From: Chrysiogenia bacterium
GTDB taxonomy: Bacteria; JAGRBM01
Length of the DNA: 7,610 nucleotides
Assembly: GCA_020434085.1 (NCBI GenBank)
Contig: JAGRBM010000086.1
Coordinates: 1-7,610, forward strand
Direction: 5' to 3'
The notes beneath the pieces were generated by a model. The model worked only from the letters and a program-made list of their open reading frames with translations. It did not search any database and was not told the origin of the DNA. Below are positions 1 to 6,300 of this stretch, one piece after another. The stretch's first letter is position 1. Each line of letters starts with the position of its first letter. The position numbers were made by a program, and so were the translations under genes.

Positions 1-95
1 ACCGGTTTCCGTTCAATCTGTTTGTGAAAACAGGCGGGGAAGAAAAATGGCGGGAAGTCCGGGACAATGTACTAACCCGGCTCCTCGCGGCATAG
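1..95 (+). CDS. C-terminal end of an unidentified protein (5' truncated)
   Basis: The third forward frame is open from the window edge to a TAG at 93-95. It reads about 30 residues beginning RFPFNLFVKTGGEEKWREV and ending RDNVLTRLLAA. The last 18 or so residues have an amphipathic-helix pattern of alternating charged and aliphatic residues, which makes a true protein end more likely than chance. Frame 2 is also open a little further but gives an unstructured Arg/Gly/Pro-rich peptide. I do not recognise the family and too little is visible to assign a function. An inverted CCGGG/CCCGG pair (about 59-81) lies inside the last codons and could form a weak hairpin near the gene end, without a following T-run. 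Confidence 0.45.
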   Translation, partial: RFPFNLFVKTGGEEKWREVRDNVLTRLLAA

Positions 96-129
96 GTACG
101 ATTGAGTAACAGCGAACCCATATTCGTGC

Positions 130-151
130 AACTACCGGAAATCCGGTAGTT
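130..151. promoter_or_regulatory. Perfect inverted repeat, candidate operator
   Basis: Arms AACTACCGGA and TCCGGTAGTT are exact reverse complements of 10 bp each, separated by only two bases (AA). The near-continuous symmetry suits binding of a dimeric regulator better than a terminator, because the 2-nt loop would force the closing pairs open and no T-run follows. It lies in the gap between the gene ending at 95 and the DsrE-like gene at 508. Which protein would bind it is unknown; the XRE protein encoded at 1192 is one candidate by proximity only. Confidence 0.5.
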
Positions 152-205
152 TGTACTCCCGTATTCTCCGGCCCCATTTTTCACGGTACGACGTCACTTC
201 AAGCC

Positions 206-221
206 CCACCACCTCCACCAC
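206..221 (-). repeat. Two opposite-strand copies of the GTGGTGG word
   Basis: CCACCAC occurs at 206-212 and 215-221, so on the minus strand there are two GTGGTGG copies spaced 9 bp apart. They mirror the forward-strand array that starts at 255. The segment GCCCCACCAC (203-212) also pairs perfectly with GTGGTGGGGC (255-264), so the C-rich and G-rich sides could form hairpins in several alternative registers. Confidence 0.55.
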
Positions 222-261
222 TTTAGTACTTTTAGAATAAAATTAAGTACTTACGTGGTGG
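215..261. repeat. 17-bp imperfect dyad around an AT-rich core
   Basis: The left arm is CCACCACTTTAGTACTT (215-231) and the right arm is AAGTACTTACGTGGTGG (245-261). They match as reverse complements at 15 of 17 positions. The 13-base centre (232-244) contains only one G or C. The arms combine a GTAC-containing inner half with a CCACCAC/GTGGTGG outer half. The outer half is the same word that is iterated to the right. This geometry, an AT-rich core flanked by oppositely oriented copies of an iterated word, fits an operator or a melting region of a replication origin; neither is proved. Confidence 0.55.
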
Positions 262-298
262 GGCAGTGGTGGCCCTGTGGTGGAGCAGTGGTGGAGCT
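255..298 (+). repeat. Four tandem 11-bp iteron-like repeats (GTGGTGG + 4)
   Basis: GTGGTGG starts at 255, 266, 277 and 288, so the unit length is exactly 11 bp, close to one DNA helical turn. The units are GTGGTGGGGCA, GTGGTGGCCCT, GTGGTGGAGCA and GTGGTGGAGCT: seven invariant bases and a variable four-base tail, most often of the form NGCA or similar. Helically phased direct repeats beside an AT-rich stretch resemble iterons of plasmid origins or multi-site operators. Alternatives are a simple-sequence expansion of GTGGTG-type heptads, which occurs in some bacterial intergenic regions, or a two-tetrad G-quadruplex-prone tract. No replication initiator gene is visible in the window. Confidence 0.6.
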
Positions 299-388
299 TG
301 TTTCCGGAGGTTCCAGGAAATTTTCGGCAGCATTTGCCGAATTGCTGAACGATATCAGGGCCATGATGTGAATCGGCAGGGGCGTCAA

Positions 389-412
389 GTGGTGGAGTGG
401 TGACGGTGGTGG
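389..412 (+). repeat. Secondary GTGGTGG cluster
   Basis: GTGGTGG is found at 389-395 and 406-412, with a one-mismatch copy GTGGTGA at 397-403. Spacing is 8 and 9 bp, so unlike the main array it is not on an 11-bp period. It lies about 95 bp right of the main array and 96 bp before the DsrE-like start codon. It may be a second binding cluster or evidence that the word spreads by slippage. Confidence 0.45.
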
Positions 413-507
413 ACCTGATACTGTGTTCAAGTCCCAGACATGGGTAGCTGTGATCATATTGGGAAAGCCCCGATGCGGGTATCCTTGACCGCGAAAGGAA
501 GCGACCC

Positions 508-861
508 ATGAGCAAGACGCTCTTCATTCTGAACGACCCTCCCTACGGGACCGAGCGCAGCTACAACGCCCTCCGCTTGGCGGGTGCGCTCTCGCGCAAG
601 GAAGGCGAGGAAGTAAAAGTATTCCTGATCGGCGACGCCGCCGCCTGCGCGAAGAAGGACCAGAAGGTTCCCCAGGGCTACTACAACCTGGAGCAAATGC
701 TCCTCATCGTCTCGCGCCACAAGGGGGAGATCGGCGTGTGCGGCACCTGCATGGACGCGCGGGGTATCACCGACAGCGAGCTCGCGGAGGGAACGCGCCG
801 CGGCACTCTGGAATATCTTACGGGCTGGACGCAGTGGGCGGAGAAGGTGCTCGTATTCTGA
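508..861 (+). CDS. DsrE/YchN-family sulfur-relay-like protein
   Basis: A complete 117-residue protein, the usual size of the DsrE/DsrF/YchN fold (small cytoplasmic alpha/beta proteins, usually homo-oligomers). The N-terminal strand KTLFILNDPPYGTERSYNALRLA is typical: a beta strand, a glycine-containing loop near residues 10-15, then a helix. VKVFLIGDAAAC (36-47) is the second strand and turn. The segment GVCGTCMDARGI (76-87) holds the conserved cysteine position of the family, here as a C78-x-x-C81 pair, and Cys47 is a third cysteine. In this family such a cysteine carries or transfers sulfane sulfur, or is simply conserved in members of unknown role; no dsr or tus partner gene is present, so the physiological reaction is not known. 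AAGGAA at 495-500 lies 7 bases before ATG and fixes the start. It is separated by 330 bp from the next gene, so it is probably its own transcript. Codons are strongly GC-ending. Confidence 0.88.
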   Translation: MSKTLFILNDPPYGTERSYNALRLAGALSRKEGEEVKVFLIGDAAACAKKDQKVPQGYYNLEQMLLIVSRHKGEIGVCGTCMDARGITDSELAEGTRRGTLEYLTGWTQWAEKVLVF

Positions 862-1191
862 GGTTTGACTGCCGCCGGGAAACGCGCTCTCGGTCCTGCC
901 CGCTGCTCCCGAAGGCCGAAAAAGTAGCCGATCCCCCGGCCCGCGCGGGGCTCTTGTCTGGCGACCCCTTCGGATCGCGCCCCGTAAGCCGGGATTCCTG
1001 GGCTCGTCGGAGTGCGGCGTGCCGGACGGTCCGTCGACCGTTGAGCAGAAAAATGTGCCGGCTCGCGCAAGGTGAGCTTCTTCGATGCAACGGATCTGCG
1101 CCGGTCCTCGCCCCGCTGAAAATGACTTCACCGCCCGGTGCCCACCCAAGGTCTATTTTTGTTCACCTCTCCCCCGCGCATTCTTGAATCC
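862..1191. other. 330-bp GC-rich gap, no gene, hairpin-prone
   Basis: No convincing protein reads through this stretch; open frames here are extensions or antisense shadows of neighbours with Arg/Pro/Ser-rich translations. The first half is structured: CCGAAGG (909-915) can pair with CCTTCGG (967-973), and between them CCCCG (934-938) can pair with CGGGG (946-950), overlapping the palindrome CCCGCGCGGG (940-949). GACGG-T-CCGTC forms another small inverted repeat near 1024-1034. No T-run follows any of them, so they are not clear intrinsic terminators. The stretch may hold an untranslated RNA or leader region for the XRE gene; I cannot name an RNA family. Confidence 0.4.
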
Positions 1192-1434
1192 ATGAAAGGG
1201 ACGCCAGGACTCGCGGAGTTTCGCATCCGCCGCAAGATCCAGCAGAAGGAGCTTGCCTTTGAGGCCGGGATTCGCAGGCCGCTTCTCTCGAAGATCGAGA
1301 GCGGGCGCGTGAATCCCTCCATCGAAGAAGTGCGCGCCATTGCGCGGGCCCTGGGCGTCTCCCAAGCGGAGGTGCTGGCATGTCTGAAGATTCAGGGTTC
1401 GAGAGTCTGGAAGAGACGCAGGGAGCGGACGTAG
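1192..1434 (+). CDS. Small XRE/Cro-type helix-turn-helix regulator
   Basis: An 80-residue protein that is almost entirely one XRE HTH domain. Helix 1 is FRIRRKIQQKELAFEAGI (10-27), and the recognition part RRPLLSKIESGRVNPSIEEVRAIARALGV (28-56) carries the family signature: S-K-I-E-x-G, then N-P-S-x-E, then I-A-x-A-L-G-V. It should bind DNA as a dimer as a transcriptional regulator. The frame is open back to a GTG at 1138, but those 18 extra residues are not part of the domain, and ATG 1192 puts the domain at the normal distance from the start. No good Shine-Dalgarno site precedes 1192, so the start or its translation efficiency is uncertain. After residue 64 comes a basic tail (VWKRRRERT) encoded in the region shared with the next gene. 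The last 55 bases overlap that gene in another frame, which suggests coupling. The inverted repeats at 130-261 are possible targets, but this is not shown. Confidence 0.85.
   Translation: MKGTPGLAEFRIRRKIQQKELAFEAGIRRPLLSKIESGRVNPSIEEVRAIARALGVSQAEVLACLKIQGSRVWKRRRERT
1368..1379 (+). promoter_or_regulatory. Ribosome-binding site for the overlapping downstream gene
   Basis: GGAGG (1368-1372) lies seven bases before ATG 1380 and is embedded in the XRE coding sequence. It is the best Shine-Dalgarno match in the left half of the window and supports translation of the 500-residue protein from 1380, coupled to passage of ribosomes through the XRE gene. Confidence 0.65.
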
Positions 1435-2882
1435 AAGACTGGGAGGACGAGACTCCGTCTTATCCGTTTGCGGCGCCCTTGCCGAAGGTCACACTTCCAC
1501 CGGCACCGAAGGCGGCGACTGCCGCTCTTCCCGCTGCGCCGGCTTTGCCCAACCCAGTACCCGCCAGTGTGGAAACTGCACCAAAGCTCCACAGCGCCGA
1601 GGACGAGACCCTCGCCAAGATTATCGAGTCGCTGGGCGGCCGCGATCAGGCCAGGCGGCTCACGCTTAGTGTGAAGCGCCGGCGCCGCGGCGAGCCGTGG
1701 AAACAGCTGCGCCCCATTCCCATCGAGGACTGGATGGCGCAGGAGGGGCTAACCGCCGCAGAGGTCATCGGCGACCAGTTCGGCAACGGCACCTACAAGT
1801 GGGAGCTGCGCAACCAGGGGCGCTACAGCCGCTCGGGCTCGTGCGACCTTGAAGGTTTCGACCACGTGCCCGACGAGAAGATTCTCAACGAAGACGACTT
1901 CATGGCGCCAGTCGCCGAGGCCCCTGTGATTCCCGTGGGCGAGATCGTTCAGGGTGCCGTGGAAGCGGCCATGGCGCCAATGGCCGAGCTTGTGGGAAGC
2001 CTGCGCGGGGATTTGACCACCATCCTCACGGCGAAGCTTCAGGCGCCGACTCCGCCGCCCCCTGTGCCGCGCATTCCGCAGCCCGACCCGGCCCTCCAGA
2101 CGCTCATCGGCATCCTGGCCCAGCAAAACACAGCGCTCTTTGAGCTGGTCGGTCGGAGCTTCACCGAGCGCACCGCGCCGGTTCCTGTCACCAACGTGCC
2201 TCCCCCAAAAGAGGATCACTTCCGCAGCAGCCTTCGCAATCTGAAAGAATTGGTCGGCATTGCCAACGAACTTCGTAGCGCCGGACTGCCGGTTCCCGAG
2301 ATGCCCGGCGAGTTTACAGGTGACGAGGAAGATGAGGAGATCGATGATCTGGGTGACGTCCTCGCACTGACAGCCCCGACCGCGGGAGAAGTGGCGGAGA
2401 AGAACAACCTCTTCGACCGCGCCGGCGCGCAGGTGAGCCAGTCCCTGGAGCGCGTGCTTTCCAGCTTCCTGCGCTATGGCGAAGAGAAGCTCCAGAGCGA
2501 AGTCATGGGTGCGGGAGTCGGCGCGCCCCAACCTGACCGGGCGAGTGCGCCCCTGTCGGGAGCCACCCCCGCCGTGCCGGGTCTCACGCCCGAGACGGTC
2601 AAGGAGCTCGAACGCCTCTTCAGCCTGGTGGATCAGTGCGTCCGCGAAGGCGTCACGGTCGAGGAATTCAGAGAGCACGTCCTGCCGCGCGTGCCCGAGG
2701 AATTCCTGGAGCTCATGCAGACCGGAAAACTCCACGCGGGCGACCTGGCCGAGCTCTCGAAGTTTCTTGGAAAGCCGGAGATAACGCGGCGGATGCAGGA
2801 GCCGGAGGTGCGGGAGTATCTGGGAGAGCTGCTGAATTCGCTTCCCGTATCGGAACACGACACCAGAGAAGGCTTAGAATAG
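1380..2882 (+). CDS. 500-residue proline-rich acidic protein of unknown function, coupled to XRE gene
   Basis: I do not recognise a named family. The layout has five parts. First comes an acidic N-terminus (1-27), then a disordered Pro/Ala segment (28-70). A compact, conserved-looking domain spans about 74-165, with a basic VKRRRRGEPW (98-107) and an aromatic/glycine core FGNGTYKWELRNQGRYSRSG (134-153). Next is an Ala-rich predicted helix (186-221) followed by PTPPPPVPRIPQP (223-235) and another helical stretch (236-262). The final part is mostly helical, with a very acidic patch GDEEDEEIDD (314-323) and a Leu-rich C-terminus (403-485). There is no signal peptide or membrane segment, so it is probably cytoplasmic. 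The basic and G-x-G-T-Y-rich domain resembles, by feel only, small domains seen in phage or plasmid proteins, which would fit the XRE partner; a scaffold, nucleic-acid-binding or assembly role is possible but unproved. Codon use is strongly GC-ending. No frameshift was detected. Confidence 0.8.
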   Translation: MSEDSGFESLEETQGADVEDWEDETPSYPFAAPLPKVTLPPAPKAATAALPAAPALPNPVPASVETAPKLHSAEDETLAKIIESLGGRDQARRLTLSVKRRRRGEPWKQLRPIPIEDWMAQEGLTAAEVIGDQFGNGTYKWELRNQGRYSRSGSCDLEGFDHVPDEKILNEDDFMAPVAEAPVIPVGEIVQGAVEAAMAPMAELVGSLRGDLTTILTAKLQAPTPPPPVPRIPQPDPALQTLIGILAQQNTALFELVGRSFTERTAPVPVTNVPPPKEDHFRSSLRNLKELVGIANELRSAGLPVPEMPGEFTGDEEDEEIDDLGDVLALTAPTAGEVAEKNNLFDRAGAQVSQSLERVLSSFLRYGEEKLQSEVMGAGVGAPQPDRASAPLSGATPAVPGLTPETVKELERLFSLVDQCVREGVTVEEFREHVLPRVPEEFLELMQTGKLHAGDLAELSKFLGKPEITRRMQEPEVREYLGELLNSLPVSEHDTREGLE

Positions 2883-2971
2883 GCGTAGACTGATCGATAT
2901 ACCGGTTTGTCCTGTAACGGCAATTACCTGACACAATAGTCGTATCGGACAAGTTGGGTGATGCCGAAGGC

Positions 2972-3000
2972 GCAATCCTAGCCGTTTTGGGTTGCTCTTT
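2972..3000 (+). terminator. Weak terminator-like hairpin
   Basis: GCAATCC (2972-2978) pairs with GGGTTGC (2989-2995) over seven positions, one being a G-U wobble in RNA, with a 10-base loop, followed by TCTTT. The stem is short and the T-run poor, and it lies 90 bp after the stop codon at 2882, so termination here is only a possibility. Confidence 0.22.
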
Positions 3001-3238
3001 GGTCACCTTAGACGGCTGGCCTGCAGTGCGCTGAGGCTTGGTCATCTGATAATCCTAAGGCTCAAGGCCCGAACCCGATTGACCGGTTACCCAGGGCGAT
3101 TTTTGCGTTGAAAGCTGCGCATTGCACAAGAGTTTACAGGTCCAACGCGAGAAAATGTGTGCTGGAACTAAACATTCAGTATTTCCGCTAGTTAGTCGCT
3201 GCTTGTTCTTATCTTTTGGAACATCTCCGCGCCCAGAA

Positions 3239-3254
3239 TTGTCCAATTAGACAA
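3239..3254. promoter_or_regulatory. Small inverted repeat upstream of the giant gene
   Basis: TTGTC (3239-3243) and GACAA (3250-3254) are exact reverse complements with a 6-base AT-rich centre, about 100 bp before the start of the secreted-protein gene. The size suits a small operator half-site pair, but a five-base arm can easily occur by chance. Confidence 0.2.
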
Positions 3255-3327
3255 AAAGCGTCGCAAATTGGTACAGCACAAAGTTTGACCCCGCGCATTA
3301 AATCTGGTTCATGAAGACTAGATCGAT

Positions 3328-3350
3328 CCCGAACGCATTCGGGTAGGGGA
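3328..3350 (+). promoter_or_regulatory. Leader hairpin abutting the ribosome-binding site
   Basis: CCCGAA (3328-3333) and TTCGGG (3338-3343) form a perfect six-base stem with a CGCA tetraloop. It is immediately followed by AGGGGA (3345-3350), the probable Shine-Dalgarno site, five bases before ATG 3356. A stable stem one base upstream of the binding site could protect the mRNA 5' end or tune translation. There is no match to a riboswitch that I can name. Confidence 0.4.
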
Positions 3351-3355
3351 ACATC

Positions 3356-6300
3356 ATGCGCAAGGTAATCGTCTGTCTTTTTTCAGCCGCCGTCACGTCT
3401 ATGTCTGGAGTAACTGCCGTTCTGGCGCAACAGACGTACTCAGCCAGTTCGATCCTCGATAGCTCAAATCATTCAGGCAGTGTCCAGGATGCACAGACCC
3501 AGGGGGATGACCAGTGGCTGCCGGTGGCACTGCCCCCCGAGTCCACGACAATTGCGCCAGAGGAGATCCTGGATGGCAATTTTGACCCGGCCTCTGTAAC
3601 GGTCATTCAGGACAATGAGAATAATCAGTGGTTGAGCAAGCCCATCGACCCGCCGGTCGCAACCACCTATCCACCCGAGACGCTTGTTGATTCAGGGAAC
3701 CTGGATGATACCAACGGACTTGCCGATCTTGTCGAAGATCCAGATCTCTACGCACCAGATTATGCAAGCGCGTCTTGGATGGCGCCGCTGTATGATGGTT
3801 CAGACACCTATGTTGAAGTGTCTTTTCCCTACCCTGGAAATGGCTTGCAATCAGGGCCAGACCTTCAGGAATTTCGCGTGCTTGTGTCGCGTAGCCCAAG
3901 CAGTAGCAGCCGTACGCCGAGCGTTCGTTTGAGGCTGAAAGTGGGAGGGAGCTTCATTACATCGTCGAACTGGATTGATGTCCCGAGTAATCCAACAGTG
4001 GTGAGTTGGACATGGGATGCAGACCTTCTCACAAACCCACCGTATGCCAGCATTTCACTTTATGCAGAGGGGAATGCTTCAGGTGGTCCTGGTGGCCAGC
4101 GCTCGACGGTGGCGTTCGGCGGTGTCGAATGGAATGCACTGGTCCGGGCCGACAATGACCGCGACGTCCGGGTTTCATTTCCAGCGTCGGAATATTTGCT
4201 GGACGAGACTGCAAATGTTCAGGAGATTAGCGCCTTGCTCCGCAAGTCCGGGACCGGGTCACCAGAATATCAGTTTGAGCTCTGGCGACAAGGTGACCCT
4301 GGCCAGCCCAGCACATTGATCCGTCAGGGAAGCCGCCAGGCTTTGCCGGTCGAAACGGTGGAAGAAACGCTGGCCCCGGAAACAATTCTGGATTCCCAGA
4401 ACCTCGACCCGGTGACGGGTGGGATCGTATACGTTAAGGAGTCGCCTGACAGTTCCGATTTCCAATGGCTGACTGCCTCAGACGGGGATGCCGATACCTA
4501 TTTGAGTCTTTCCTTTCCAACTCCCAGTAATGATCTATCGCTGGGTAGCAACCTTCAGCAGTTTCGTGTGCGATTGCGCGAACACGTGGAAGCCGGAACG
4601 TCGCCCACGGCGACATTCAGGCTCGAATTGTGGGAGTGCGTGGATGGCACTACGGAGGTTCAGCGCGCGGTCGGCAGTGATACCAGTCTGTCGCAGTACA
4701 TTGGATCAGAGTCGCTGCATCCCGACGAGGTCTTTAACCCCATCAATCTTACCTATGCGACTGACGGGCTGGCCGAACTGGCTGATACCGACGCCTCGTG
4801 GATGGAGCCGATTGACGGCGTTGCGGACACTGGCGTGGAAGTATCCTTCCCGACCCCGACGGCGCCGCTTCTGGCGGGCCCTGGAAACCAGGAGGTTCGG
4901 GTCGAACTACAGGATATCGCTGTTACCGGCAGTTACACCAACTCCGAATACACGATTGAGGTACTGGATGGGGCAACGACTGTTGCATCGGTGGGGCCTA
5001 TCAATATCTCGGGTCTTACCGCCCAGGTGATTTCTCTGACCTGGAATGCGGGTGATTTGCCGAATGATCCCTCTGGCGCCGATGTGCGGGTTCGGGTCTC
5101 GATTACAGCTGATGGGCCGAGTGGGCAAACATCCGGCACCATGCGCATTGGATCAATCGAATGGATTGCCAAGACTGAGGATCAGGGGCTGGTTGCATCT
5201 CTTACATGGGGCGCGAACTCACTCGCTGATCCCACCGGGGCGGATGTTGAGCTTCGCATATACGGTGACGCCGACAGCGACTGGACGACTAGAGGTACGA
5301 TTGAAATCGGTTCAGCCGAATGGACCGCGAAGGTAAACGACTATGAAGTGGTTGAGACGTTTGCTTGGGAGGTCAGTGAACTGGCCGATCCAGGTGATCC
5401 TTACGGGAACCGGGCGGAAGTTCGAATCGTCGGGTTTTCAACGGGGGACAATGCGCTCGAAGTCGGTGCGGTGGAGTGGGTTGCCGCCAACGATGAAAAT
5501 CTGGACCCGTTTGTCGAATTCGGCTTTAGCAGCCCGGTCGAGCCGTTGGCTCAGGGTGCGGGACTGCAAGCGATGTCGGTGCGCACGCGCTCCAGTACCG
5601 GGAGTCGGGAGGACGTCCCGGAGTTGCTACTCGAAGTTCTCGTGAATGACTGCGTGGTCGCATCATCAGGAAATGAGAGAATTTGGTATCAAGGGGAGCG
5701 GGACGTCGAGCTCGTGTGGGACGCGGCGAGCATCTTGAGCTGTCCGGAGGCTGTGACTCTTCTGCAGAATCCCTCCTATTCGGACGATGATGTAATCAAT
5801 ATTCTGGCGAGCGACATCTCCTTGCGTGTTTCAGCCCTGCCCGATCAGGCGACCCAAAATGCGATTTCGTTGGATTGGGTGAGCTGGTCCACTCGAACAG
5901 CTCAAGAGCTGGGCGTCGATTGGAACGTGGCACTGCCGCCCACCACTGTTTGGAGCTACGAGCACGGAGAAGCAGAGCTCGACAAGATCGTTGATTCACC
6001 AGATCAACCAGATGGCGAAGCGGTTCTGCTCAGTGTTGGAGAGTCAACGATACGGATGAAACCTGCAGCTATTACTCATGTGGAGAGCTACCCGCCTGAG
6101 AATGCAGTGCTCTCCTATATTGAAAATGATGCAGACGAAGCTGATGGCCTGGCAATCGAATACACAACCGATCCTGCTACAGCCTGGGCGCAGATAGGCG
6201 TTGATTTTGGCATGCCGCCCGGGCCACTTGTGCTGGGTCCCGGCTTGCAGGAGTGCAGGACACACATCATCCCCGGGACCGGGGCAGCGCAAAATACGGC

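Larger units (their letters stand above)
2883..3355. other. 473-bp intergenic region without a supported gene
   Basis: Forward frames are closed by frequent stops. Two reverse-strand open frames (starting at 3045 and 3246) have no family resemblance. The first continues as an antisense shadow into the 500-residue gene. The base composition is visibly less GC-rich than the upstream genes and similar to the downstream giant gene. The region must hold the end of the XRE-unit transcript and probably the promoter of the gene at 3356, but no clear -35/-10 pair at proper spacing could be picked. Confidence 0.5.

Noticed and set aside
203-412. CRISPR array
   Set aside because: Repeat units are 7-11 bp and head to tail, without 25-40 bp spacers, and no cas gene is present.
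413-447. tRNA-like segment (TTCAAGTCCC resembling a T-loop, with CCATG/CATGG complementarity from 361 to 445)
   Set aside because: The stem has a mismatch, no anticodon arm or D-arm can be placed, the span is too long, and no CCA end follows.
251-457. Reverse-strand open frame translating the GTGGTGG array as Thr/Pro/His-rich peptide
   Set aside because: The composition simply reflects the CCACCAC repeats, there is no family resemblance and no good ribosome-binding site, and the repeats have an 11-bp period that breaks codon phase.
984-998. Reverse-strand GGAATCCCGGCTTAC resembling the 3' motif of RNase P RNA
   Set aside because: The other conserved RNase P RNA blocks, such as the GAGGAAAGTCCGG region, are absent upstream on that strand, and the space needed would overlap the XRE gene.
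454-1149. 231-codon reverse-strand open frame over the DsrE-like gene
   Set aside because: It is antisense to a clear family member; the translation is Arg/Gly/Ala-rich without domains, typical of high-GC shadow frames.
1749-2858. 369-codon reverse-strand open frame opposite the 500-residue gene
   Set aside because: It mirrors the codon bias of the forward gene, is rich in Arg/His/Gly and has no recognisable domain. The forward frame has a good ribosome-binding site and a sensible composition.
2713-3045. 110-codon reverse-strand open frame starting MTKPQRTAGQ
   Set aside because: A weak AGGAT precedes its ATG and about 55 codons lie in the gap, but the rest is antisense to the 500-residue gene and there is no family resemblance. 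It could be real only if homologues are found.
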